Shown here piece by piece: positions 1-7,966 of a stretch of DNA of 64,000 nucleotides. Under the pieces are notes generated by a model that saw only the letters and a program-made list of their open reading frames with translations, was not told the DNA's origin and ran no database searches. The position numbers and the translations under genes are program-made. The stretch is from Bin87 sp965222895. GTDB lineage: Bacteria; Chloroflexota; Dehalococcoidia; Lucifugimonadales; UBA3495. The stretch spans positions 124,001 to 188,000 of the forward strand of contig CBDCVB010000001.1 in assembly GCA_965222895.1 (NCBI GenBank), written 5' to 3'. How positions within the stretch are numbered: the first letter of the stretch is position 1; each line of letters opens with the position of its first letter.

Positions 1-679
1 ACCTGGCCCCCTTTTCCACGTAAGACGCTACGTTGTCATCGTTGACGAGGGTTCCGGCGGTTCGGCCGGCGCTGACGATGCGGGCCAGAGCGTCGTCAAT
101 CGCGGCCTGAACTTCGGGATGGCCCACGTTGCCGATGTGCCCCATGGTTTGAGATAAATCGGTCGGGGCCACGAAGAACACGTCAATGCCATCGACCTTG
201 AGGATTTCATCCAGATTGTCCAGGGCCGTGACTTCCTCGATCAGGACGACTACCATCGTCTGGTCATTGGCCTTATGGACATAATCCGGCACGCCGAAGG
301 ATTGACGGCCACCGAACATACCGCGGTAACCCAACGGGGCAAACTTCGCAGACCCTACGGCCGCTTCTGCTTCTTCACGCGTGTTGACATGAGGCAGGAC
401 CACGCCCATGGAGCCCCGGTCCAGTGTGCGCGTGATGAACCCGGCGTCATTGGCGTTGCAGCGCGTGATTGATGCCATCCCCCAAAGATCGCACGCTCGT
501 GTCATATCGCCCAGCGTTTCCCAATCCACCGGCCCGTGTTCACATTCCATCCACACTGAATCGAAACCCAGCGGCCCCAGAAAATCGATGATTTCGCTGG
601 ACAACAACCCGGAAATGCAGGTCGCCGGTTGGCCCCGTTGCAGCTTGTCCTTTACTGGATTTGGTCGTATTGCAGGCAC
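1..679 (-). CDS. HpcH/HpaI-family aldolase, 3' end cut by window
   Basis: About 226 residues are visible and the C-terminus runs off the window. The family are TIM-barrel, metal-dependent class II aldolases that split or form 2-keto-3-deoxy acids with pyruvate-type donors; the substrate here is unknown. The strand opens G-F-D-S-V-W-M and carries an E-C-E-H-G motif at residues 45-49, whose His is the expected catalytic base. A later V-V-L-I-E-E segment holds the metal-ligand Glu. I chose the GTG at 679 because a perfect AGGAGG sits 6 bases upstream; no ATG fits before residue 68. It is the last gene after the cobalamin cluster on the same strand, 51 bases past cbiH, so it may be co-transcribed, but no functional link to B12 is evident. 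A paralogue lies at 21875-22660. Confidence 0.85.
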   Translation of the reverse strand, partial: MPAIRPNPVKDKLQRGQPATCISGLLSSEIIDFLGPLGFDSVWMECEHGPVDWETLGDMTRACDLWGMASITRCNANDAGFITRTLDRGSMGVVLPHVNTREEAEAAVGSAKFAPLGYRGMFGGRQSFGVPDYVHKANDQTMVVVLIEEVTALDNLDEILKVDGIDVFFVAPTDLSQTMGHIGNVGHPEVQAAIDDALARIVSAGRTAGTLVNDDNVASYVEKGAR

Positions 680-730
680 TGCAATCCTCCTGGTATTTGA
701 TGTGTCGGCAGTATAACAGCAGGGCTATCG

Positions 731-1489
731 CTACTGTTTGACCTCGTACCCGCGTGGCGTAACCATGCGACCCTCATGGACGTAGGTGTTGGAGTTGCCG
801 ATGACTACGGTGGTGAACATATCCACGCCCAGGTTAGCGCCGTCCAGTCCACCCAGGTCGGCCAGGGATACCGCCTGCTCGGGGCGGTAGGCGTGTCGCA
901 CGATGCCCACCGGTGTGGAGGCTGGGCGGTGGTTGAGAAAAATATCTCTGGCGTCGTCAAGCTGATGGGTGCGTCGTCGGCTGCGCGGATTATAGAGTAC
1001 GGCTACGAAATCGCCAGCAGCGGCCGCCTCCAGCCGGCGGCGGATTTGCTCCCAGGGTGTCAGCAGGTCACTGAGGCTGATGGCACAAAAATCCTGCATC
1101 AGCGGCGAGCCCAACAAGGCGGCGGCGGATTGCAAGGCGGACACTCCCGGAACGGTCTCCACCACCGGGTCGTTTCCGTTCCAACCGCGGTCGGTCAACA
1201 CCCGGTATACCGGCCCGGCCATGCCGTAGATGCCGGCATCACCGGACGAAACGACTGCCACGGTGCGCCCCGAATAGGCGATATCCACTGCCAACGCGGC
1301 GCGTTCCAGTTCCTGACCTAATTCCATTGAGTGCAAAACTTGGTCCGTTGCAGACCCGGCAACCTGGTCGATGTAAAAACGATAACCGACGAGTTCGTCG
1401 CTATCGGCGATGGCTGCTAGCGCCGCCGGCGTCAGGTGCCCCCCGTCTCCGGGGCCCAGCCCCACCAGATACAGCTTTCCCACGCTCAT
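731..1489 (-). CDS. cbiH: Cobalt-precorrin-3B C17-methyltransferase (CbiH/CobJ)
   Basis: This 252-residue SAM-dependent tetrapyrrole methyltransferase adds the C17 methyl and contracts the corrin ring. The N-terminus has the family glycine loop (L-V-G-L-G-P-G-D-G, residues 8-16). The central S-S-G-D-A-G-I-Y-G-M block, near residues 81-90, is typical of CobJ/CbiH, as is V-P-G-V-S-A-L at about 113-119. Length matches stand-alone CbiH, without the CbiG or CobJ fusions seen elsewhere. Its ATG overlaps the cbiG stop by one base (TAATG), implying translational coupling. It is the last cobalamin gene of the cluster. Assignment to the anaerobic (cbi) branch rests on the neighbouring cbiD, cbiG and cbiX rather than on this sequence alone. 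Confidence 0.93.
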   Translation of the reverse strand: MSVGKLYLVGLGPGDGGHLTPAALAAIADSDELVGYRFYIDQVAGSATDQVLHSMELGQELERAALAVDIAYSGRTVAVVSSGDAGIYGMAGPVYRVLTDRGWNGNDPVVETVPGVSALQSAAALLGSPLMQDFCAISLSDLLTPWEQIRRRLEAAAAGDFVAVLYNPRSRRRTHQLDDARDIFLNHRPASTPVGIVRHAYRPEQAVSLADLGGLDGANLGVDMFTTVVIGNSNTYVHEGRMVTPRGYEVKQ

Positions 1490-2649
1490 TAATTGCTCCC
1501 TTGTGGTGCGGCGATGCGTGCGATGGCAACCGTCGCCCGGTCTGATTTGGTGCGCGAGACTACCAGTCCGCTGGCGCCGGCCGCCAGCATGGCCGCCGGT
1601 TCGGACACACCAAACACTCCCAACAAATCTTGTGCCGCCGACGGCGTAGCGGTTTCCAAGCGACTGCCGGCCGGGGCTGCGACGGGTTGGCGTTCTGCCG
1701 CAGCATTCAGCTCAGCAGCGGTGTACGCGCGCAGTGGAATGCCCAGCTGTTCGGCAAGCGCTACCAGACCCCTCTCGTTGGCTTTGATGTCCGCGGTCGC
1801 CAGCGAAGCGAGACTATTGATCGACAAATTATGGGTTTCCAGCGTGGTTTCGAGCAGTTCTTTCAGGTGTCGTTCATCGACGTCCCGTCGGCAACCGACG
1901 CCGGCCACCAGTGTGGGAGGGCGGTAGACCACCACGGTCGGATTGGAGGCGGATAAACCCTGCGGAAAAGGTTCCAGCCGATCTGAGACTACCAATATTG
2001 CGCGAAATTGTGCGCCGAACGCATCGTTCACGTTTGCCACGGCGACGACACCATCTGATGGTGGAACGTCATCGGGCCAGCACGCTCCGGTTTTGGGGTC
2101 GAACCACAAGGCAACCGGGCCGCCGTTCACGACCGCCGCTGCCGCACGGGTCAAGTCCGTTGGGGTTGCTTCGATTTGCCACCCCGAACCGCGTCCCACC
2201 AGGTCGACGGCGGTTACGGCCAGCGCGTCGGATGCCGACGTAATAACGGGTTGGGCGCCAATGGCGGCGGCAATTTCGTTGGCCAGGGCGTCGGCCCCGC
2301 CGTGGTGCCCGGATAGCAGGCTGATCGCGTAGCGTCCCGCGTCGTCCACGCATACCACCGCAGCGTCCCGCCGTTTGTCGACCAACACGGGCGCCAACAG
2401 TCGAACAGTGGCGCCCACCGGCAGAAATACCACCAGGCGCCGGTAACTGGTGAACAAGCGCTGCAACACCGGACGCAGCGGCAGGTCGTACAGCCTGACA
2501 CCCGGCGTTTCGGCCAATTCCCCACCGGTGATTTTGCGTTCCAGGTAGAGATCGGAATCCGCGATGGATGCCGCCAAGTCCATGGCCAGCGCAGCGCCGG
2601 GGCGCGAAACCGCGACGATGGCAGTTTTGTCGGCGGGAAATTCAGGCAT
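1489..2649 (-). CDS. cbiG: Cobalt-precorrin-5A hydrolase (CbiG)
   Basis: The 386-residue protein opens the delta-lactone of cobalt-precorrin-5A and releases the C20 carbon as acetaldehyde, a step specific to the anaerobic pathway. Three regions are visible. The N-terminal CbiG domain includes L-L-S-G-H-H-G-G-A-D (about residues 111-120), the family signature with two His residues. A mid region follows. The C-terminal domain contains V-A-G-V-G-C-R-R-D-V and then K-A-N-E-R-G-L-V-A-L-A. The gene lies 12 bases after cbiF and its TAA overlaps the cbiH ATG. Length and domain order are normal. The presence of CbiG is one of the clearest signs that this organism uses early cobalt insertion. Confidence 0.92.
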   Translation of the reverse strand: MPEFPADKTAIVAVSRPGAALAMDLAASIADSDLYLERKITGGELAETPGVRLYDLPLRPVLQRLFTSYRRLVVFLPVGATVRLLAPVLVDKRRDAAVVCVDDAGRYAISLLSGHHGGADALANEIAAAIGAQPVITSASDALAVTAVDLVGRGSGWQIEATPTDLTRAAAAVVNGGPVALWFDPKTGACWPDDVPPSDGVVAVANVNDAFGAQFRAILVVSDRLEPFPQGLSASNPTVVVYRPPTLVAGVGCRRDVDERHLKELLETTLETHNLSINSLASLATADIKANERGLVALAEQLGIPLRAYTAAELNAAAERQPVAAPAGSRLETATPSAAQDLLGVFGVSEPAAMLAAGASGLVVSRTKSDRATVAIARIAAPQGSN

Positions 2650-2661
2650 CGGCCGGCCAGA

Positions 2662-3558
2662 CTATGCGTCCCCGTCGCCAACTATGGGTGCGACGGCTTC
2701 CGGTTGAATCTCATAGCCTCCGGCGGCGTACAGGTCGGCGCGGTCGGCTTCCGCGTGATCGCCGTGACCGGCCCGGCGGTACAAATGGGTGTACTCGTCG
2801 GAGTAGAGATGTGAGACGGCGACTTTCTCACCGGAGTTGGGGTCGAGCAGGCTGGGGTTCACCGCTTGCCCGACGATGATGAGGGCCTGCAGCGTGATTT
2901 TGGCGTCGCGCACTTTCTGCGCGATGTCTTCGAGCGTGCCCCGAATCACCAACTCTTCCGGCCAGCCGACTCGGTAAACCACTGCCACCGGCGTGTCGGC
3001 GGGATAGCCGGCTTCCTGCAGTTGGTTGGCGATGCGGAACATGCGGGTGACGCTGAGGAATATCACCAGCGTGCTGCCGTGGCGAGCCAGGTCAACCAGA
3101 TCCTCGCCCTCTGGCATTGCCACCCGCCCCTCGGCGCGCGTCATGATGACGGTTTGGGACACTTCCGGTACAGTCAGCTCGGCCTTCAGCACGGCGGCGG
3201 CGGCGAAGGCGGCGCTGACGCCGGGGATAATCTCGTAGTCAACCTCCTCCGATTCCAGAATCCGCATTTGTTCCAGCGTGGCGCCGTACAGCGAAGGGTC
3301 CCCGCTCTGGATGCGCGAAACGGTTTTGCCGTCGGCCACGGCTTGCAGCGTCACCGACATGATTGCATCCAGCGACATATCCTTGCTGCCGTAGATCTGG
3401 GCGCCGGCATGGGCAAAACCGGCAATTGCTTCCGGCACCAGCGAGTCGGCGTAAATTATCACATCGGAGGTTTCAATCAACCGCTTGGCTTTCAGGGTCA
3501 GCAGTTCGGGGTCCCCGGGTCCGGCGCCGATGATATAAACCTTGCCCGCATTCGTCAT
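2662..3558 (-). CDS. cbiF: Cobalt-precorrin-4 C11-methyltransferase (CbiF/CobM)
   Basis: A 298-residue SAM-dependent methyltransferase of the tetrapyrrole methylase fold, placing the C11 methyl on cobalt-precorrin-4. It begins with V-Y-I-I-G-A-G-P-G-D-P-E-L-L-T-L-K (residues 7-23), the glycine-rich loop of the family, followed by Y-A-D-S-L-V, the characteristic CobM/CbiF signature. R-I-Q-S-G-D-P-S-L-Y-G-A and I-P-G-V-S-A complete the SAM pocket. About 45 extra C-terminal residues, acidic and rich in Tyr, Ala and Glu, follow the catalytic core and look like a lineage-specific tail. The start ATG has GGAGG at good spacing. It is in the middle of the cbi cluster, between cbiL and cbiG. Confidence 0.93.
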   Translation of the reverse strand: MTNAGKVYIIGAGPGDPELLTLKAKRLIETSDVIIYADSLVPEAIAGFAHAGAQIYGSKDMSLDAIMSVTLQAVADGKTVSRIQSGDPSLYGATLEQMRILESEEVDYEIIPGVSAAFAAAAVLKAELTVPEVSQTVIMTRAEGRVAMPEGEDLVDLARHGSTLVIFLSVTRMFRIANQLQEAGYPADTPVAVVYRVGWPEELVIRGTLEDIAQKVRDAKITLQALIIVGQAVNPSLLDPNSGEKVAVSHLYSDEYTHLYRRAGHGDHAEADRADLYAAGGYEIQPEAVAPIVGDGDA

Positions 3559-3588
3559 GGGAAATGTCCTCCGCTGTGGTGGGCGTGT

Positions 3589-4317
3589 TTAGCGCCGGAT
3601 GATTAGTAGGGAGAAGTAGTCCAGGTCTTCGTCGGTGAGTTCCCGAATGTCGCGCACCACCCGCTCGCGTTCGGTGGTGGCGCGGCGGACGTAGATGGTG
3701 CGACCGGCCAGACCCAGGCGCTCCAGATTGGCCAACGCATCCAGCAAGGTCCGGTTGACCTTCATCAGGACAATCGTATCGTAAAGGGCGATGGCTTCCC
3801 GCAGGTCATCAATGCCGTAAACGGCGGGAAGAATGGCGAGGCGCTGCCCGTGCGTTACCAGCGGAGCCACCGCCGAGGCCGCCGCTGCCATCACCGAGGA
3901 TACGCCGGGAACGACTTCCACGGGCAGATGGGGGAATTCGTCCAGGATAGTTTCCAGTACATAGGCAAACGTGCTGTAGAGCATCGGGTCGCCTTCCGTG
4001 ATGAAGGCCACATCGCTGCCGGCTTCCAGGCGGTTGGCGAGCTCGCGGGCGGCGGCGCGCCAGACTTCCCCCGCAGCATCTTCGTCATTGGTGGGGAACG
4101 TGGCCCGTACCACTTCCTGTTTGTCCTCGTTGATGATGCCCTTGACGATGCTGTAGGCGTAACTTTCGACGCTGACGCCGGCCTGGGGAACCCAGATGAC
4201 GGGCACGGATTGCAGCACACGCTGCGCCTTGACGGTCAGGAGTTCCGGATCGCCGGGCCCAACGCCGACACCGTAGAGGCGGCCAACCGGACCGGAACGG
4301 GGGGCTGAACTGGTCAT
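3589..4317 (-). CDS. cbiL: Cobalt-precorrin-2 C20-methyltransferase (CbiL/CobI)
   Basis: The 242-residue SAM-dependent enzyme adds the C20 methyl to (cobalt-)precorrin-2. Visible motifs are G-V-G-V-G-P-G-D-P-E-L-L-T-V-K near the N-terminus, T-E-G-D-P-M-L-Y-S-T-F in the middle and V-P-G-V-S-S. The order and wording of these match CobI/CbiL better than the other ring methylases. I take the ATG at 4317 because it overlaps the cbiT stop as ATGA. A TTG twelve bases further up could add M-G-S-T but lacks a reason to be preferred. It shares a single transcriptional direction and tight packing with cbiT and cbiF, so it is almost certainly part of the same operon. Confidence 0.92.
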   Translation of the reverse strand: MTSSAPRSGPVGRLYGVGVGPGDPELLTVKAQRVLQSVPVIWVPQAGVSVESYAYSIVKGIINEDKQEVVRATFPTNDEDAAGEVWRAAARELANRLEAGSDVAFITEGDPMLYSTFAYVLETILDEFPHLPVEVVPGVSSVMAAAASAVAPLVTHGQRLAILPAVYGIDDLREAIALYDTIVLMKVNRTLLDALANLERLGLAGRTIYVRRATTERERVVRDIRELTDEDLDYFSLLIIRR

Positions 4318-4946
4318 CGTTGACCCCAAACAATAAACACCGGGTTGTATGCTTCCAGTCGCAGGGTTCCGTCGGGCAGTTCGCGGCCTCGCGAAGCCGC
4401 CACCATGGTCAATTCTGGTGAGAAGCCGGTTTCGCGCAATGCGCGGTAGGTGGAGTTGGCTCGCTCCATGACGGCGAAGTTGGCGACAACTCTACCGCCT
4501 GGACGCAGACGGCGGGTAACCTCCTCAAGTATGGGAAGAATATTCGCGCCGCCGCCGCCGATGAAAACCGAATCAGGATCGGGCAGGTCTGACAAAGCCG
4601 CCGGCGCCGAACCAATGACGATGCTGACTCGTCCTTCGCCGAACCGGGCCACATTGGCTTGCAGCAGGTGCGCACTCTCAGCGTCGCGGTCGATGGCGTA
4701 AACATGGCCCTTGAGAGCGATGCATCCCGCCTCGACAGCCACGGAGCCGGTGCCAGCCCCAATGTCCCAGACGATGCTGTCCGGGCGCAACCCAAGGTTG
4801 TAGAGGCTAACCGCCCGCGCTTCTGACTTGGTAATCTGCCCCCGTATGGGGCGGCGTTGGTCGAATGCGTCATCCGACAACCCCAGCGGTCGAATCTGGT
4901 CGATGCGGGCTGGCGTGGCGTCGTGGATGTTTTCAGTCCTTACCAT
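4314..4946 (-). CDS. cbiT: Cobalt-precorrin-6B C15-methyltransferase, decarboxylating (CbiT)
   Basis: A 210-residue class I methyltransferase that methylates C15 and removes the C12 acetate carboxyl. The Rossmann SAM site is clear: W-D-I-G-A-G-T-G-S-V-A-V-E-A at about residues 60-73, then the acidic I-D-R-D at the end of beta 2. The family signature G-Q-I-T-K-S-E-A-R lies near residues 36-44, and F-I-G-G-G-G near 127-132 forms the product side. The stand-alone CbiT is not fused to CbiE, which in many organisms makes the CobL protein, and no CbiE gene is present in this window. The gene starts 9 bases after the cbiD stop and overlaps cbiL by four bases. Confidence 0.92.
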   Translation of the reverse strand: MVRTENIHDATPARIDQIRPLGLSDDAFDQRRPIRGQITKSEARAVSLYNLGLRPDSIVWDIGAGTGSVAVEAGCIALKGHVYAIDRDAESAHLLQANVARFGEGRVSIVIGSAPAALSDLPDPDSVFIGGGGANILPILEEVTRRLRPGGRVVANFAVMERANSTYRALRETGFSPELTMVAASRGRELPDGTLRLEAYNPVFIVWGQR

Positions 4947-4955
4947 CGAGAGTTG

Positions 4956-6164
4956 TTACGCCGGTTCCCGCATGGGAATGCCGTCAGCCGATGTGCTGGC
5001 CGAACCGAGCAAATTCCCTTCGAAATCGAAGCACAGGGCATCCACGATGAGGGCTTCACCACCCGGGCCCAGGTAGGTGTGCGCCTGGTCGCAGACCAGT
5101 TGGCACATCAGCGGGAACACACCCATGACGTTGTGCTGCTGGGCCAGTTCCTGAAAATGGCGACCGCTGGCGGCGTTGCGCATTTCTTCCTGCAGATTTG
5201 ATGGGGCGCCGCACTGTGCCGCCAGGCTGGCGAGGAAATCGGTGTCCACCTGATTGCCGGCCACGTGGGTTACGAAATAGCCCATTGCCATTTTGGAGAA
5301 CTTGCCCACCATGCCGACGTGGGCGACTCTTTTGATGCCTTTGTTCAGGCAGCGTTTCATCGAAGGGCCAGAGAATATACCGGCTTCGACGTAGGCCATA
5401 TCCGGCAAATCCAGCAGGAGTCGCGTGTATTCTTCGCTGCGGGTGCCAGTCGACAGAACGAGGTGATCGAGGCCGTTGGTGGCGGCGACGTCAATCGCCA
5501 GATGCACGCTGGCTCGCCACGCCGCGGTGCTGAAGGGCTGAACGACTCCGGTGCTGCCCAGGATACTGATACCGCCGAGCACGCCCAGGCGGGCGTTGGT
5601 AGTTTCCTTGGCGATTTCCTCGCCGTTGGGTACTGAAATACGGGTTCGCACGCCGGTGTCCGGGGGCCAACCGCATTCCACCAACCCTTCCGCCACTGCA
5701 TCTGCCATCATGCGGCGTGGCACGCGGGTAACTGCGGGCTCCCCGACCTCGATGCCGGTGCCGGGTCGGGTTACGGTGCCCACGCCCGGCCCGCCGGTAA
5801 TGTGCAAGCCCTTGTTGCCGTCGGGCAGCCGCCACACGCCTACGATAATTTCGGCGCCGTGGGTTACGTCAGGGTCGTCCCCGCCGTCTTTGATGACCGA
5901 GCACCGGACACCTTCGGCGGGATCCATCGGCCAGCTCCGGTGTATGGCGAGGGTGGCGCGCCCGATACCGCCGGGCAGAGGCACCGAAACTGCTTCAGGA
6001 GCGGCGCCGGACAGCATCAGGATTACCGCAGCCTTGGCGGCGACGGCAGCGGTGGTGCCGGTGGTGTAGCCGGTGCGCATACCGCGAGGGTCGCGTTTGG
6101 TCGGACGTGAGTAGTCGCTTTCCGGCCTGGGTTCGTTGTTGGTTTCTGGCGTTTGCTTGGTCAT
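4956..6164 (-). CDS. cbiD: Cobalt-precorrin-5B C1-methyltransferase (CbiD)
   Basis: The 402-residue protein methylates C1 of cobalt-precorrin-5B and is diagnostic of the anaerobic B12 route. After about 27 hydrophilic, charged residues the family opening R-T-G-Y-T-T-G-T-T-A-A-V-A-A-K-A appears (the usual form is G-x-T-T-G-x-C/T-A-A). Other family blocks are I-K-D-G-G-D-D-P-D-V-T-H-G, I-T-G-G-P-G-V-G and L-G-G-I-S-I-L-G-S-T-G-V-V. G-M-V-G-K-F-S-K-M-A is near the C-terminal third. A 214-base gap separates it from cbiX upstream, the only sizeable gap inside the cluster, so a second promoter could sit there. Confidence 0.94.
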   Translation of the reverse strand: MTKQTPETNNEPRPESDYSRPTKRDPRGMRTGYTTGTTAAVAAKAAVILMLSGAAPEAVSVPLPGGIGRATLAIHRSWPMDPAEGVRCSVIKDGGDDPDVTHGAEIIVGVWRLPDGNKGLHITGGPGVGTVTRPGTGIEVGEPAVTRVPRRMMADAVAEGLVECGWPPDTGVRTRISVPNGEEIAKETTNARLGVLGGISILGSTGVVQPFSTAAWRASVHLAIDVAATNGLDHLVLSTGTRSEEYTRLLLDLPDMAYVEAGIFSGPSMKRCLNKGIKRVAHVGMVGKFSKMAMGYFVTHVAGNQVDTDFLASLAAQCGAPSNLQEEMRNAASGRHFQELAQQHNVMGVFPLMCQLVCDQAHTYLGPGGEALIVDALCFDFEGNLLGSASTSADGIPMREPA

Positions 6165-6378
6165 GATCCCCGTCGCGGTGCTCGCCGGTTACGCGCGGTC
6201 AACGCCGCGCAGTGGATATAATTCTACCCTATCGGGTATCGCCTGCAAAATTGGCTCGCGGTTGCACCAGTCTAACATCGGTGTGCCAATGCCAACCGTT
6301 CTCCGCCCTCGTTGACAGGCGCCGGTCAGAGTTCGGTATATTCCTATTGATCCGGTGCCAAGTCGACCCAGGGAAGCG
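6165..6378. other. Intergenic gap inside the cobalamin cluster
   Basis: 214 bases between cbiX and cbiD. I looked on the minus strand for a cobalamin riboswitch (B12-box-like core and long pseudoknot-forming leader) and saw none that I could support. A GC-rich stretch close to the cbiD start has short inverted repeats, for example GCGCGG with CCGCGC. AT-richer segments (TATACC and TTATATCC-like) on the minus strand could be promoter elements, but no convincing -35/-10 pair stands out. Confidence 0.4.
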
Positions 6379-7278
6379 TTACAGGCGTATTTGGGCTTCC
6401 CGCACCCGGTCGCCGGCTACCGCTACCAGCCGGTCATCTACCCCCAGAGGCGGGGCGACCCACATTGGTGTGTCCGGGTAGCTTTCTTGCAGCTGACGCA
6501 TCGTGCCCAGCACGTTGCGCTGCAGGATGAGTCCAGGGAAAAAGACGTAGGGCACGCAGATGAGGCTGCCGATATTGCGGTCGTTCACCAGTTGCGCAAC
6601 GGCGTCCTCCATCGTGGGGTCACCGTAGTGGGATTGAGCCACGGCCACCGCGAAATCGAGGCCCAGGTCCTGTTCGACCCAAATGCCCAACTCTTTGAGC
6701 CAGATGCAATCGTCGTATCTGGTTTGAGTGCCGGCTTTGACGATGAGCACGCCGACGGGCCGGTCGTCCACCGGGCGGGCAGCCTCTTCGGGCAACGCGG
6801 CGATGCGGTCCCGCACCAGATCGGCGATGCGCAGGTCGGCGCCAAGGCCGTCGGCCAGGTATACGTCAACGGTCGGAGCCGCCTCGGCAATGTCCTCCAA
6901 AACCTCTTCCATTTCCAGGGTGGCGTGTTTGCCGTTGCCCAACAGGTAGGGTTGCACTACAACCTGGCTGACACCCTGTTTGGCCAGCATTGCGACGGCT
7001 TCCGGCGGGTGTGGCGGTAGAAACTCCAAACAGGACACCACAACTTGCTGAACCACGCCTTCCAGGCGGTCTTGCAATCGCAAGGCCACATCCCTGAGAC
7101 CCACCGGCGTGTTGGGGCAACCGGGGCACCAGGAAGGGAACCGGGCGCCATCAGCCGACCAGGCGCAGGAACATTCATCGCGCGTGGCGCCACGCTGACT
7201 GCCGTGGCAGAGCAGCACGACGCCCCAGGATTCGGCGTCGGCAGATGGTGGGGTTGTGTATTCGAGATCAGCGGCCAT
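6379..7278 (-). CDS. cbiX: Sirohydrochlorin cobaltochelatase (CbiX, long form)
   Basis: A 299-residue class II chelatase that inserts Co2+ into sirohydrochlorin, the entry step of anaerobic cobalamin synthesis. V-V-L-L-C-H-G-S-Q-R-G (about residues 19-29) is the CbiX/SirB N-terminal motif with the metal-binding His. V-V-V-Q-P-Y-L-L-G-N-G-K-H near the middle carries a second His, and V-P-Y-V-F-F-P-G-L-I-L marks the repeated C-terminal half. The length indicates the two-domain long form. The frame stays open far upstream, but the real start is the ATG at 7276-7278, which overlaps the cbiC stop as TGATG; the extension would simply run antisense to sense codons of cbiC in another frame. Confidence 0.92.
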   Translation of the reverse strand: MAADLEYTTPPSADAESWGVVLLCHGSQRGATRDECSCAWSADGARFPSWCPGCPNTPVGLRDVALRLQDRLEGVVQQVVVSCLEFLPPHPPEAVAMLAKQGVSQVVVQPYLLGNGKHATLEMEEVLEDIAEAAPTVDVYLADGLGADLRIADLVRDRIAALPEEAARPVDDRPVGVLIVKAGTQTRYDDCIWLKELGIWVEQDLGLDFAVAVAQSHYGDPTMEDAVAQLVNDRNIGSLICVPYVFFPGLILQRNVLGTMRQLQESYPDTPMWVAPPLGVDDRLVAVAGDRVREAQIRL

Positions 7279-7949
7279 CAGTTTTGGCCCTCCAGCAGGT
7301 CGAGCAACGCGTTGATGGTGGCCGCTGCCGCCGAACTTCCTCCGCGTCGGCCCAGGATTGTAATGTGGGGGACGCTGCGGGCGGCCAGCTCCCGCTTCGA
7401 CTCCGGGCAGGCCACGAAACCCACCGGCATACCCACGACCGCGGCGGGAGCGACTTGTTCGGCGTCGATAAGGTCCAGGAGGGCCAGCAGTGCGGTGGGA
7501 GCGTTGCCGATTGCTACCACAGATCCATCGATGACCGGAGCCAGTTCCCGCACGGCGGCAACGCTGCGGGTGGTGTCCTCCCGTTGGGCGCGGGCGGCGA
7601 CCTCCGGAGCGTCGATGAGGCAAGCGGTCTCGACCCCGGCCCTGGTCAACCCGGCTCGGGATATGCCCACCTGAACCATGCGCACATCGGTTACAACCCG
7701 CCGGGCCTGCCGCAGGGAGTCCAATGCCGTCGCTACGGCGTTGGCGCTGAACCGCACGTCATCGGCGATGGCTGGGTCGCCCTCGGCGCGAACGATGCGA
7801 TGCAGCACGTACCGCTCCTGTTCGTCAAGCTGATCTAACGCCTTGCTGCCAGCCAGGCTGTCGGCGACCATGACCAGGCTTTGGCGGTCAATTTCGTCGG
7901 GGAGCAGCGCGTATTTTTGGACTAGCGTCATAATTTGGACTAGCGTCAT
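7278..7949 (-). CDS. cbiC: Cobalt-precorrin-8 methylmutase (CbiC/CobH)
   Basis: A 223-residue enzyme that moves the methyl from C11 to C12 to give cobyrinate. Recognisable blocks are D-V-R-M-V-Q-V-G-I near residues 88-96, A-I-G-N-A-P-T-A-L (about 147-155) and P-A-A-V-V-G-M-P-V-G-F-V near 168-179. P-V-G-F with the following Ser/Lys stretch is the family C-terminal signature. The first residues read M-T-L-V-Q-I-M-T-L-V-Q-K: the start codon and next four codons are duplicated, so translation could begin at 7949 or 7931. Neither ATG has a clear Shine-Dalgarno. It is the first cobalamin gene, 11 bases after the protease-like gene, and its stop overlaps the cbiX start. Confidence 0.92.
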   Translation of the reverse strand: MTLVQIMTLVQKYALLPDEIDRQSLVMVADSLAGSKALDQLDEQERYVLHRIVRAEGDPAIADDVRFSANAVATALDSLRQARRVVTDVRMVQVGISRAGLTRAGVETACLIDAPEVAARAQREDTTRSVAAVRELAPVIDGSVVAIGNAPTALLALLDLIDAEQVAPAAVVGMPVGFVACPESKRELAARSVPHITILGRRGGSSAAAATINALLDLLEGQN

Positions 7950-7966
7950 AATAAGGTGGACTAGCG
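7919..7966. repeat. Three direct copies of GGACTAGCG at the cbiC start
   Basis: The 9-mer GGACTAGCG occurs at 7919-7927, 7937-7945 and 7958-7966 (spacings 18 and 21 bases). The first two belong to an 18-base duplication that doubles the cbiC initiation codon and codons 2-5. The third includes the stop codon of the upstream protease gene. It looks like slippage that duplicated a translation start. Confidence 0.8.

Noticed and set aside
6165..6378. Cobalamin riboswitch upstream of cbiD
   Set aside because: I could not find a B12-box-like core or the long-range pairings in this gap or upstream of cbiC, so I do not report one. An Infernal search with the Cobalamin model would settle it.
7279..7623. 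N-terminal extension of cbiX to 7623
   Set aside because: The frame is open but overlaps cbiC in another frame with an Arg/Pro-rich nonsense sequence. The ATG at 7278 is coupled to the cbiC stop and begins the conserved CbiX protein.
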